Positions 32,268 to 42,826 of a stretch of 64,000 bases of DNA are shown one piece after another; position 1 is the stretch's first letter; each line of letters begins with the position of its first letter. Location of the stretch: NCBI GenBank assembly GCA_025201375.1, contig JAIWZP010000039.1, positions 124,001 to 188,000 of the forward strand, in the 5' to 3' direction. The notes under the pieces were generated by a model. That model saw nothing but the letters and a program-made list of their open reading frames with translations. It was not told the origin of the DNA and did not search any database. The position numbers and the translations under genes were made by a program. Source of the DNA: Gongronella butleri. Lineage: Eukaryota; Mucoromycota; Mucoromycetes; Mucorales; Cunninghamellaceae.

Positions 32268-34256
32268 ATGGAAGCCCGTCGCCAGGATTCCGATGAAGCT
32301 ATTTTGCTGCCCATTGAGGTGATTCAGTCTATTTTTCGTCTTTTGTCGCGCAAAGAGCTGAAATCCCTGCGCATCATCAGTCACGAATGGCGCAACCTGA
32401 TCAATCCGCTCGTTTTTGACAAAGTCAATATACGAGCTTATGCGATAAAGCTTCCTCGTATGTATTATTACGAGGAACAAGTAGAGGCGGCGCACAAAAG
32501 ACGCGAAAAGGACTTGACCATGGAGAACTTTGACGCGATGTGGGGTGCCAATTCGACATCTGCCACGGTGCTTTGCCCTCTGATCCGCACAATTGACGTA
32601 GGCGCCAGTATTTACACTTTGGACGAGACTTTGGTGCTGATTCGGCGCTGTCCTGGCATAAACACCTTGAAATTGCACACCAACATGCTACAAGAAGCTC
32701 AACAGCAGTTCTGGGAGGCGCAGAGCGCGGACACGGGCCCATTCACCTCCCTGGAGCCCTTTTTTGCCGCCATGCCTCGACTGACGCATCTGAAGATCAG
32801 TGGCCCAACACTTAATGTTGATTTTGTGGTGCACGCCCTTTTGCCCTACCTTGGATCGCTGCACTGTCTTGAGTTGAACGTGCTTTTGCTTCCTATTGGA
32901 TATTTCGATCCCATCAACAGCGTCTCCACGACGATACAAGAGGAGACGGATACCAGCATGCACCAAATTTCGAAATTTCAAGATGCCTGTCCCGATCTGA
33001 CATCACTTCGCTTTGAGCTGTTCAAGGGCGATGACCTGCCTGCTTTTCATAGCGCTGCAGGTCTTGACACTGCGTGCGGCGCATGCACGCGCCCCTGGCT
33101 TTCCGTGACGTACCTGAAGCTCGTAATTCCATGGGATTGGCCTACTGATCTGGTGCCCGAGCTGCTGGCCCACATTTGTCTCAAGTTCCCCAACCTGAAA
33201 AGCCTCAAAATGGAGACATCCAGCTTCACGTCTAGAAGCGGTGGCTCACGACCACGTGGTTTTGGCATGAATCGCTTGCTTATGGAGCAATCCATCCGTG
33301 CACCAACCAATGCCTGGCGCCATGCCATTGACACCTCGTATGCGCACCTTGCGCAACTCACCGCATTTGAATATATTGGGACGTTTGTGTCGGTGATCCT
33401 GGACGCGCTCCACCTATTCACCACAGGTTCATCCGCCAAACGCGCATCTGCACTCGTGTCGCTGAAAATCGGCTCGCGCAACGAAGACTCTGCAGTGGAT
33501 CCCATTGATATTCTTACGAAATTCCCATTGCTGCGCACCCTGAACTCGAATTGCCGTTTTGAAGGCTGGTGGGCGCCGAATGGCAGCGATGCCCTGTCAA
33601 TTCAAGCTTTGATCTCTCGACTTCCATTGACGTACCACCCGCTGCGCACGCTGATCTTGCAACGCAGCGGACCCCGCGATGAGCCTTTGATTGCCATCTC
33701 CAAAATGTGTCGCGACTTGACATCCGTCTTCTTTTATGGTGGATCTTCCATGGACCTGTCTGCCGACATTGCAGAACAACTCCCTGTTGATCCTCTGGTC
33801 CAATTTGACAAGTCGACCGACGTCAGGGGCACCATCCACTGGCTTTCACTTCCTTATTCGACGCGTTTGAAGCACATCAATGTGGATATCCACAAATCCA
33901 ACGTTTATCTCTTTCTCAACACGCCAAAACTGCCGAATGACGACATTGACGACGGTGTTGATGACAGCCAAGTTGCGTCCCACAACGTTCAGCGCGCATG
34001 TGGCTGGCTAGTGAAAAGAAGGGGTGACAAAGTGACTGCGATCAAAAAGAAGGACATTCAATCACTGGGACGCGACACCCAGTGGGTCATCGACAATGCC
34101 CTCTTCCGCCCTGGCCAAAAACAGCGCCAAAAAGACGCAGGTGCAGGGTCTGCTGCCGTTTCTGCCATCAATGCCGCGCGACGTTATGGCGTCGTTGTCA
34201 TTCTTGCACCATCACAGCCTCAGTCATTGCACATCAATTCGTTCTGCGCCCCGTAG
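32268..34256 (+). CDS. F-box/LRR-like protein 2
   Basis: Single exon, 662 residues, from the first ATG after a T-rich leader. F-box at residues ~14-52 (LPIEVIQSIFRLLSRKEL, LRIISHEWRNLINPLVF). It aligns with its upstream neighbour along the full length: DKVNI/DRVQI, MWGANSTS/MWGDESPS, GWWAPNGSD/GWWTPNGND, SRLPLTYHPLRTLIL/SRLPLTHHAMRTLTL, LIAISKMCRDLTSVFF/LIAISKMCPNLTSVFL. The two are clearly duplicates that have diverged substantially. Expected SCF adaptor with LRR-like substrate domain; target unknown. Intronless, and followed by AATAAA and a 33-base A tract. Confidence 0.88.
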   Translation: MEARRQDSDEAILLPIEVIQSIFRLLSRKELKSLRIISHEWRNLINPLVFDKVNIRAYAIKLPRMYYYEEQVEAAHKRREKDLTMENFDAMWGANSTSATVLCPLIRTIDVGASIYTLDETLVLIRRCPGINTLKLHTNMLQEAQQQFWEAQSADTGPFTSLEPFFAAMPRLTHLKISGPTLNVDFVVHALLPYLGSLHCLELNVLLLPIGYFDPINSVSTTIQEETDTSMHQISKFQDACPDLTSLRFELFKGDDLPAFHSAAGLDTACGACTRPWLSVTYLKLVIPWDWPTDLVPELLAHICLKFPNLKSLKMETSSFTSRSGGSRPRGFGMNRLLMEQSIRAPTNAWRHAIDTSYAHLAQLTAFEYIGTFVSVILDALHLFTTGSSAKRASALVSLKIGSRNEDSAVDPIDILTKFPLLRTLNSNCRFEGWWAPNGSDALSIQALISRLPLTYHPLRTLILQRSGPRDEPLIAISKMCRDLTSVFFYGGSSMDLSADIAEQLPVDPLVQFDKSTDVRGTIHWLSLPYSTRLKHINVDIHKSNVYLFLNTPKLPNDDIDDGVDDSQVASHNVQRACGWLVKRRGDKVTAIKKKDIQSLGRDTQWVIDNALFRPGQKQRQKDAGAGSAAVSAINAARRYGVVVILAPSQPQSLHINSFCAP

Positions 34257-34286
34257 TCGTCTTAAATTACACTGTTTGAATTGTAA

Positions 34287-34301
34287 AATAAAGCAAAATG
34301 C

Positions 34302-34337
<36 letters not shown>
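34287..34337 (+). terminator. AATAAA signal followed by genomic poly(A) tract, F-box gene 2
   Basis: AATAAA at 34287-34292, twelve bases of spacer (GCAAAATGCTGT), then about 33 consecutive A. This is the layout of a polyadenylated mRNA end copied into the genome. Confidence 0.75.
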
Positions 34338-34339
<2 letters not shown>

Positions 34340-34461
34340 AAAGAAACGAGGCGCCCATAATACGCGGTGTTCCTTGTTTTAAAGTGAGCTCGGCGGACCT
34401 TTGTTTCTCTTCTTGACCCCTTTTTTTTATTTCCCTGTATTAGAAAGTCCTATTACATACA

Positions 34462-34840
34462 ATGTCCTCTACCAACAGCAATTTCAACGACAATGGCGCC
34501 ACCCTTTCTTCTGCTCTTGGTCCCACCAATGCTTCATCACCTCTGCCTACCGCCCAGGTCCATGAGGCTGAATCAGAGCCAGTCACTTTGTCCGAAGCCA
34601 TAACTGAGAGAGATATTTTCATATTATTTTTTTACATCACATTTACCTCAATTTTATTAGATTTTGTCTAAAGATTGAAGCCTTGAAAATGGAAGTGGAC
34701 AGGATACAGCAGGCCAATTATCATATGTATGACGAAAGTGACGCGCCTTTCATTTTATCTCTCTCACACAATTGCTAAGGGATATCCTGGATGAGTTACG
34801 GCAACTGCAACGAGACCCACGCGAGCTGCAAGAACAATAA
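34462..34840 (+). CDS. Small Ser/Thr-rich coiled-coil protein (uncertain splicing)
   Basis: Family not recognised. Proposed exons are 34462-34611, 34674-34726 and 34780-34840, giving 87 residues: a Ser/Asn/Thr-rich N-terminus followed by a continuous coiled coil (SEAITER, IEALKMEVDRIQQANY, HMDILDELRQLQRDPREL). The second junction is standard (GTATGA donor, CTAAG acceptor) and in phase. The first has no GT at the point where the helix would continue; the bases there are AGA|GATATT, so it would need a GA donor, or the gene has lost the site. Without that splice the product is a 69-residue read-through ending in a hydrophobic stretch. Confidence 0.4.
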
Positions 34841-34891
34841 TGAAATGCTACTGACATAGTGCAACAAAAAAAAAGTAAATAAAAACAAGCT

Positions 34892-35007
34892 TTATACAAA
34901 GACGCGCATTCTCTCGCGTCTCGTGTTAATCCATGTACCCCAGTCATCGAGCATTTTGTTGTGCGCCTTGATGCTCGCAATGAATGCATCCAGTGACACA
35001 CAGCCCA
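34892..35007 (-). other. Possible terminal exon of an unrecognised gene
   Basis: Reads GCVSLDAFIASIKAHNK then MLDDWGTWINTRRERM and ends in TAA, with a pyrimidine-rich acceptor (CGGTGAG) upstream. The codons look protein-like, but I could not join it to an upstream exon in phase. May be a remnant. Confidence 0.25.
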
Positions 35008-35231
35008 CTCACCGTCGCCAAAACAAAAACAAAAAAGACAAAGTCATAGACAATGGACGCGCCCATGGCTATGTGGTGCACCATTTTAATATGCTCAAGT
35101 CAAAAGAGCACGAGTCAAGACAGGTGTTCTCGTGTTACAATACGTCTTTTGCCATCTTGCTTACTGCCGCATTAACATGGACATCATAGACAAAAATCTC
35201 ATTAACTCTTTGACAACAACAAGAAGGGCGA

Positions 35232-35266
<35 letters not shown>

Positions 35267-36119
35267 AAGGAAAAAAGGTGCTAATTAAAATGGATGAGAA
35301 ACATACCGCAGATCTACCGTACAAAATATTTTGAGAACTCGTTGTGGATGATTTGTGGAAATGTCAAGATTTTGGATTCATCGTCACAATGACTCTTCTG
35401 TCGACTCCTGGTTTGATCATCTTTCAAAAAGAGACGCGTCGATACAACATAATGTGTAGCTTTTACGCAACCCAGACATGATGATTCGTGGCGTTCAATT
35501 CTGCATTTGTAAAAATGTCGAGATTTCAAATTCATCTGCACAATGATTCAGTCATATCAACTTCTGGTTTTCAATGTCGTCTTGTTGGACAAGGCACAGC
35601 GAGATATCATAGTCGGACAGCAAAGGTTTGGAGGCAATCGAATCATGATTTGTGTTGGTCAACATTGGATTTGTGCAATTCTTGAAAATGGTGCATGCCA
35701 CGGAAATGGTTCGATCAACCTCCTCTAGATTTTTAATTTATCCTTCACAGAGAGATGCTGAAATAGTCAAGTGGCAAAGTTTGGCAGTGATCGAATCATG
35801 ATTTTACCGCGAAATGATTTTCACAAAAACGCGCTACAGCCAAATTTTTAGCAATGTCGTGCTTCCCGACAAACCACCTGATTGACCTTTAGTTTTTTAT
35901 TTTTTTCTGAGAAGAGAAGAGGGGCAACATCCATTACATGAAAAAGTTTCGTGGCGTTACGATGAGTCCTTGGTGATGAAATATTTTTTTCAAATTGAGA
36001 GAAAAAAAGGTGGGTCAGGTCAAAATGCATCTGGAGATTCTGGAGGGTCACCCTCTATGAGAGGTTCAAGCAGAGACAAAGATCTCAAATCCGTTTGGCA
36101 ACCTACAGTGGAGAGATCT

Positions 36120-36380
36120 GAGAGTCATTCCATTAGATGCATAGACCTCGTCTTTCTAAGCAAATCTGCAATTAGGCCGTTTTCGAGGAAAGTGAGATCA
36201 AAGCCAAATTTTAGAAAATGGAGTTTATGGATCAGTTTTGGTCGTACGCTGGTAAAACTGAGTTCATCCGACAGAGAATCGAATTCTGCATCTTTGGTCA
36301 CCGCAGCACATCGTCCTTTGTCTTGTCCATTGTTGAGAAAATTGAAATCAAAATGTTTGATTGGGCGTTGCAAATGTACG
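36120..36380 (+). repeat. Dispersed repeat D, copy 1
   Basis: It resembles 58120-58340 in the same orientation, with GACC.CGTCTT..TAAGCAAATCT, GGCC.TTTTC.AG and a TCAAATTCTGCATC-like block in common. Strongly diverged. Confidence 0.6.
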
Positions 36381-36879
36381 AATGTTGCGCATCGGCGTTG
36401 CCGGGCAGGGATAAAATGACACCCTTGCGTGTTTTTTGCCGCTTGGAAGATTTTAGCGTAATCGATTAAGAGCTTGAGATGCCAGAGACAAAATTGTGAA
36501 TTTATGGGGAAATGTCGATTTTCTCGTCAACGGTCAGATCAATCCCTGGTTTTTACTTTTGTTTTCAAGAGAGGCTGAAATGCCCATGTCAAAGTTTCGC
36601 GCAACTGAGAGCACTCGATGGAGCCCCATGTCAAATTGCAAAAAGCACGATTTTTCGCATTTTCGTCACAAGGTTATCTCAACGAAAATTGGCCGCAGAA
36701 CCTTGAAACGCAGCTCATAAGAAAGAGCTCAAGCTGTTGCGTACGTGACCATCAATGATCACTTCAAAAAACGAGTTCCAGACAGAATCGATGCGAGCAA
36801 CCCGTTTGCGGGACAACTTGGACGCGTGAAAAACCGCGGCAGATTTTAATTTAAGGGCGCCTGTTTCAAGCCCAAATTC

Positions 36880-37170
36880 ATGCACATAGGGTCTCTTGTG
36901 CTAGTGAACGCGTCGACACGGCTACAAGGACGCGCTCCTGCTCGCCATTCGTCGGCAAAGTTTATTCTAAAAATTACGAATTGCTTGTCAACCAGCAGGT
37001 CAACTTCACTCTTTTTTGGCAAGTTTCGTGGTTTCTCCCTGCGCTGCCTCTTGTGTGCAAGTTTGCAGGATATCTGGAGACGCATTTTTCGATTTTGATT
37101 CTGGAGCTTTGAGATGGCCATTTTTTGATTGGTGCTTGGCGCGCCTCCAGCGCGCTGCAAGTCATCCCAT
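36880..37170 (+). repeat. Dispersed repeat F, copy 1
   Basis: Resembles 59090-59400: both contain TTTC.(C/T)G.GGTTTCTCC, GGAGAC.CATTTTT..CGATTTTG, TTTTGGAGCT-like and GGCGCGCCTCC-like blocks in the same order. Confidence 0.55.
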
Positions 37171-37219
37171 TAGATGTTTTTCCACCCTGTTTTTTGGTAA
37201 AACTGCACTAAAAACTGAG

Positions 37220-37500
37220 GGTCAATTAGACTGTTGTCGAGCAAATCGCGATCAAAGATTTTGATGAAAAAGTGGATTTTCTCTACCAGGTTTGGTCATC
37301 CGTCGATGAAACTGGGCTCCTTCGCTAGATATTCGACAGATGTTTTCGACATGTTAAAAAGCGCCGTCCTATAGGTTGCCAAAAACATTGAGGTTGAAAA
37401 TTTTTGAAACGTTTGAACGGCTTTCACAAGCGTTCAAATGTCACGCATCGGGCAAACAAACATTTTGGAAATGGCGTCTGAGCCCGTCTGACCCGAACAA
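37220..37500 (+). repeat. Dispersed repeat C, copy 2
   Basis: Counterpart of 17605-17880; see that entry for shared blocks. It lies within a chain of other degenerate units, so the true element boundaries are not visible. Confidence 0.75.
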
Positions 37501-40500
37501 TGCAAGTTTCATCGCGATCGAAGAAAAAATTGATCAACACAGTGCTGTAATTGTGAAAATGCCGTTACATTGAGCATTCATCCGCACAGCGACTCAACTG
37601 ACCTCTGGTTTTTAACGCTAAGTTGAAAAAAGACGCGACGAAATGGTCTAAATGCAAAGAGTCAGGAGGAGATCCAATCATGATTTGTACAGTAGATGTG
37701 TTTAAAACTGGATATGCGAAAAAAAAATATCATAACCCTGTAAAAGTTTGTCCATCGGGGCAACGAAGCGAACACAAATGATTGTCCGAGGCGCTTCTGA
37801 GTTAATAGTGTGAGTTCATCCCAATCCAGCTTGGTAAACTAATACTGAATTTGTGAAAATGCTGCATTTCTGGACATCAGTCAACGACAAAACTTGATTT
37901 CTCTGATTTTTTATTAACTTTTCTGAGAAAGGATGAGCTGAAATGGCTCTGTGGCAAGCCTGATGGCCATCAAATGTAGTCACACACCTTGCACCATCGC
38001 GATCTCAAACGGTTCATCTTGGCGATTTGCACCCACTGGCTACATTGTGCTTGTTTTTTTTTTCTGCTTTTCGAAGCCGTTTAGCAAAAAAAAAAAAAAA
38101 AAAAAAACCTGGGCGCGTGAGTGACGTGAATTGGACAGAAACAAAATCATTTGCTGCAGCACGATTGGCATTTTGCGATTTGCATCCTTTTTCAGCGACG
38201 CTTGACGTGGTCCCGCCTGCTTTCGGTGACGCGTTGAACACGCTGAGCATAAGCGGAGTTTAGTCTGTAGGCCGCGCCGCAAGGACTCATGCATGCAAAA
38301 GTGGACATGCCTCAATTGGCGTAATCCCGAGGGTGTGCATGCTTGTGGAGGGGACTGTCCCCTCCCCCCATTACGGATATTTGCTTCCCGAAATGCCGAT
38401 GCGCGAGAATGACCATTGCGTTTTTGCCGCTCGAGTGCCCGGTGTCCATCAATTGCCATTACGTGTACATCATTGCCAAAAGCTCAATGCCGAGTTTTGA
38501 TGGTGACCCATCTGGCCTGAAAAAAAAAACACGTCTGCCTTGAAGGTTGCACATTTTTCCATGGTGATAAGGGAGAACAACGAAAAAAAAAGTTAAAAAT
38601 TAGCGAAATCACGCTTAGATGTCGTCTTGCGCAATGACCATAGACACATGTCCTTTTTTATTCTTCTTTGCGCACGTGCTCGTCAAGTCGCTTGGTCATC
38701 TGAGCGCATTGGGGCGTCGGCGTAACTTGAATTGATTGGGACTTTTTAGCCGGTGGTGCCTCTTCACATGCCTTTTTTTCCCCCTCTTTATCATCTCGCA
38801 GCATCCATTACTGCTTGCTCCTTGCTCTTCTTGCATCGTTTACATTAACACTCCCCAAGGAGACCATGGCCAATGCATTGTTTATGGTAATTGAAGGGTG
38901 GCCCCTATTTTAGTTTTTACAGGCGCGCATGGCCCCTTGCCGCGCTTTCTCCCCCCTCGATCTCGTCTCCTTGCTCCATACACGCGCCTCTCCTTGGCCC
39001 CCCAATGCAAGCCACAGTCATGGCTGCAGCCGAACTGCCTTAAAAGGATGTATCAGCCGACCAGCGAGCTCCCTTCGTCATGGTGCACTCGCCTCCTCGC
39101 AGATTAAAAGAAAAGATTAAGGGATTTCCCCCTCGTTGTCGTGTTGAAACCCCAGGATTATTCAGCCGACAGGTGTGACTTTTTGAGCAAAAAAAAAAAA
39201 AAAAAAGAGCGAGAGAGAGAGTGAGACGCGCCACACCCAAAAAAGTAAGATGACGCGCTCCCAAAAGGCATGAGATTAGGAGACAATTGCGTGCCTGACC
39301 CAAGTCCCCTTGCATCGGGCGCCCGTGTGAACAATACACATCACAGTGTGTAGGGAGAAGGCGACAAGAGCACAAACTACCATGTCTGGGGCTGGTAAAA
39401 CACAATTGAGGGGGTATTTTTGTTGTTTCAGAGGGCAATTGACGAGGAGTCAAGGGCGTTTGGCGCATTGGAAAACAAGTAGAACAAGTTGAAGCCACAC
39501 CACAAACGTGCTAGCATCGTGAGAGATGCATTGTCTGTGATCCCACTTTTTTTTTCTGTGTGCGCGTGCGTTCATGGGAATACAAAGAGCCATGAACACA
39601 CTCCGCAGGAATCCAGTAAGCGGAGTGACAAAGTAGCGATGTGGTGGAGGGCAGGTGGCCAGGGCCAAGCCAAGCCGGGGGAAACAATAAGATGGGAACA
39701 CAGCATGACGCGGTGTGCGCACTGTACATGACGACGCGTCAGCATAATGACGGATAGTGCCAATGGTGGGCCCAAAAGAAAGATTAAACGTGCAGCTTGG
39801 CACTTATTCGTTGGGACGAAGCTGAATGAGGGTGATGGATGGGGTGTGCATACGCTTTAAAAAAGCGTACGCGTGAATTTTTCCTAATATGGACGCGCGG
39901 AGATGTGGCCGCATCAACGTTTATGCTTCCCTCTTGGCTTCTTCCCATCTCTTGTACTCCCTCTGCTCCTTTCTGCTTGTCATGATGGTGCGCATTGGGC
40001 CACGCACTCCGATTTTCTGCTGTGGCACACAAGCCAAGACTGCTTTTTTAGTACATGAACGCGCAAAAAGGGAGTCGTCGGTATCCCAAATGAAGCATTT
40101 CTCAACTTTCACATCCTTCGATTCGATTGCTATTTGTGGTTAATGGCGGCTCACCCAAAGGGGGAAATGTTCATCAGCAAGCCACATTCGCGCTTTGTAA
40201 CACCAGGTGCTCGATCATCCCGCCTCCGCCGGCATTGCACACGCAGAGGAAAGAAAAGGGGGGATGGGCTCTGTGTAACCAAGACCCGACGATCGGAATG
40301 CAGCAAATCTTGGCGCATAACGTTATGCTTGCCTTTTGCTTTTTGTCTTTCATGTGCGCCTTGGCGGGCCCTTTTTGGGGTGCTGCAGCCAAGGTGACAC
40401 CACACATGATTCGTTGCCCAAGATCGTATGCATCCCAATGAGCTCTTTGAAGGGATGAATAAAATGAAAAAAAGACAAAACAACGACTGACCTGCCTCAT

Positions 40501-41757
40501 CAGGGCAACATTGCGTAAAATCGCATTACAAAAAAATAAAAAATGAGACCCCGCCGACACGCGTGACGCGTCCGCATCCTTTTTGAGCAACGTCCCCCCC
40601 CCCATTTTTCATTTCATCGGCTGGCGAAATCGGAAGATCCATCACAGGGTTGGCAAAATAAGGTTGTTCTGTGCAACAATGTGTTTTTTTTGGATCAGGG
40701 AGACGTGTGTAACGTACCGAAAAGGCTAGGGCAGCCAAGCTCGCCCTCTTCTTTTTTTTTTAGTACCAAGGATGGGCAAATTTTAATGCGACAATTGGCA
40801 TAATGGAGGGAAACAGACAAAGGGCGTGAAAACAAAAGGCGTCACTATTCCACACACCCGGGTCGACCAATGGTCCACCGATCCTGTTCCTCGTCGTCAC
40901 CCCCCTCGGCACATACGTCGGCCTCACGGTCCTGCTCTATTTGCTTTTTCTTGCAAAAAGTGAAAAAGAGCGAAAGGTGACGCTGCAAAAGGGGCAATTG
41001 TACGTGGAAAGATGGAGCGCAACCCGTTCAAGCGTCATATTTAATAAGCTGATATACAGAGAGAGGTGAGCTCGATGGATCGTGGGCAATTCAATTGGCA
41101 AGAGAATGAAAAAAAAAAATAGGAGGCACACAATCAAGGGACGTGTGGTGACGAACCCGTTCGAGCCTATGAAGAGAGGAAGGGGGGAGCGTGACGAGGA
41201 AAGAGGGGGGTGATGAGATTGGGTCAAACAGTTACGCATCAAGGCCTGGATACAGGTTGCATAAAAAAAAAAAAGAACCGATGTCATTGCCAAGACGCGG
41301 CCGCTTATGCACGAAAAAAGAGCGGGGAAAGGACATGAAAATACCAAGAAATCGAGCACGGGAACCACTCCGATGGATTGGCGTGTGTGTGAGGCGCATG
41401 TATTGATTGAGGCTGGTCTCGTCTCGCCTTCGCCCATTTTACGCTCATTTTTTCTTTTCTTCTACACCCCTTGTTCCAACACGCTTTTTTTTTTTCTTTG
41501 GTGTCCAGATATGCGGTCAAAGAGACCCTGAATTGAGTCTAATGAAAAAAACGAGGGAGCCTGCCCAATTCAATTCTCATTGTTAGGGGTTTTACAGGTG
41601 GAGGCCCAAAAAATAAGGGGAGCTGGAGGATAGAGCTAAAAAGGAAATTGCGGATCAGCTGCAAATGGAATGCAGCGTGGTCTGCTCTTGGTTTGCGTTG
41701 CTGTGGTTTCTTGGGATGTGGCGTGTTATGCCCATTCCACTCCCTGCTGTGGCTTCA

Positions 41758-41765
41758 TATATAAA
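41758..41765 (+). promoter_or_regulatory. TATA box upstream of the 42.1-kb gene
   Basis: TATATAAA followed by ~370 bases of almost pure pyrimidine leader (CTCTCACTCTCACTCT and similar) before the ATG. Confidence 0.6.
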
Positions 41766-42139
41766 GGACGATCTGTCTTTCTTTCCTTTTTCCTTCCTGA
41801 ATCGAAATCCCCTTCTTCCTTTCTTTACACCCTTCTCACTGGATTCCCGGGCATCCAATCCTCTCATCTCTCCCCGCCTCCCCTCACACGCTGCACTAGT
41901 GCTCTCTTACCTTTCCCTTCCTCACTCTCACTCTCACTCTCTCTGTCTTTTTGTTCTCTGTGCCTCCAATTGCTCTTTTTTTTTTTTAAACGTTGCCTGG
42001 CTGTGTCACTCGGATCCAATTTGATCATCCTCCACTGTCCATCCAACGAGCCACTGCCCTTCGTTCTTCCGCCCCTGTATTTTTTTCTTTTTCTTTTTAT
42101 TGCCGAGCCAATTCCTCCTTTTGCTTTTTTTTCGCCTGA

Positions 42140-42826
42140 ATGACTGAATATATGGTAATTTACACCGACCCAGTCTATGATCCCATCTATCCTGTCATCG
42201 ATCCCATCGATTTCCTCTTTGAAACCAAATCTGTCGACCCATTGATGCATGAATACAACCAAGACGGGCGCAACACTTCGACTTTCAGCAGCCAGAGCGC
42301 CCGCACGCCATGGGCCACGCCCATGACCGCGCAGACTGACGTGTCGGATCACAATAGCAACTATTTTTCGACGCGCGACCCTTCCATGATGATGGCCGCA
42401 GGCATGGCGCCGCCCACACACATGCAAATGACGCCCAATCCGTCCGCAACTCGCAAGACACGCTCCCTGACCGCGTCGTCCGGCGACACCATCACCGCGT
42501 CCACGTCGGCAGCACCCCATGCAGCCGCAGGGGCACGCATTGCCGGCGCAGGCAACGAAGCCATCGATCAAATGCAAGACACGCTCGATTTTCTGCAGGA
42601 CGAGTGGGCAAGTATCGACATTGTGCTAAGGTCCGTCAAATCCGCCTTCACCGTGTATCCAGACCGGCTCAATGACGATCAATATCTAGATGACGTGGAT
42701 CGAGAACTGAGCGTCGCATACGACGATCTCCGTGCCCAAGTTCGCAGCCTCGATCGCAATCTGAAGCACCTTGACGGCAAAATCAAGGCTGTTCATCATC
42801 CTGGTCAAGGCAATTTACGTCCCTGA
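42140..42826 (+). CDS. Unrecognised protein with disordered N-terminus and C-terminal helical bundle
   Basis: Single exon, 228 residues. No family recognised. The N-terminal ~40 residues are rich in Tyr, Asp and Pro (YTDPVYDPIYPVIDPID). Residues ~45-145 are Ser/Thr/Ala/Met-rich and low complexity. The C-terminal ~80 residues look helical (IDQMQDTLDFLQDEWASIDIV, then DDVDRELSVAYDDLRAQVRSL, HLDGKIKAVH) and may form a coiled coil. Codon usage is GC-rich and regular, and the start follows a TATA box and CT leader, so I take it as a real gene. Confidence 0.72.
   Translation: MTEYMVIYTDPVYDPIYPVIDPIDFLFETKSVDPLMHEYNQDGRNTSTFSSQSARTPWATPMTAQTDVSDHNSNYFSTRDPSMMMAAGMAPPTHMQMTPNPSATRKTRSLTASSGDTITASTSAAPHAAAGARIAGAGNEAIDQMQDTLDFLQDEWASIDIVLRSVKSAFTVYPDRLNDDQYLDDVDRELSVAYDDLRAQVRSLDRNLKHLDGKIKAVHHPGQGNLRP

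Larger units (their letters stand above)
34841..42139. other. 7.3-kb stretch without a supported gene
   Basis: 35.3-38.0 kb is made of diverged repeats (units with AATTTGTGAAAATG and CTGGTTTT; copies of families C, D and F). A ~32-base A tract lies at 35233-35264. 38.0-41.6 kb is less repetitive, GC-mixed, with many short ORFs on both strands, none with motifs, starts and codon continuity that I would accept. 41.65-42.14 kb is the promoter and CT-rich leader of the next gene. Confidence 0.6.

Noticed and set aside
35158..35205. Minus-strand reading VNEIFVYDVHVNAAVSKMAKDVL ending in a stop
   Set aside because: Looks protein-like for a few codons, but no upstream exon or start could be joined; likely chance or a remnant.
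35233..35264. ~32-base A tract considered as the 3' end of another retrocopy
   Set aside because: No AATAAA and no ORF upstream on the same strand, so nothing supports a copied mRNA.
38027..41437. Many 70-166 codon ORFs on both strands
   Set aside because: No domain, signal peptide, splice partner or codon continuity; several run through homopolymers.
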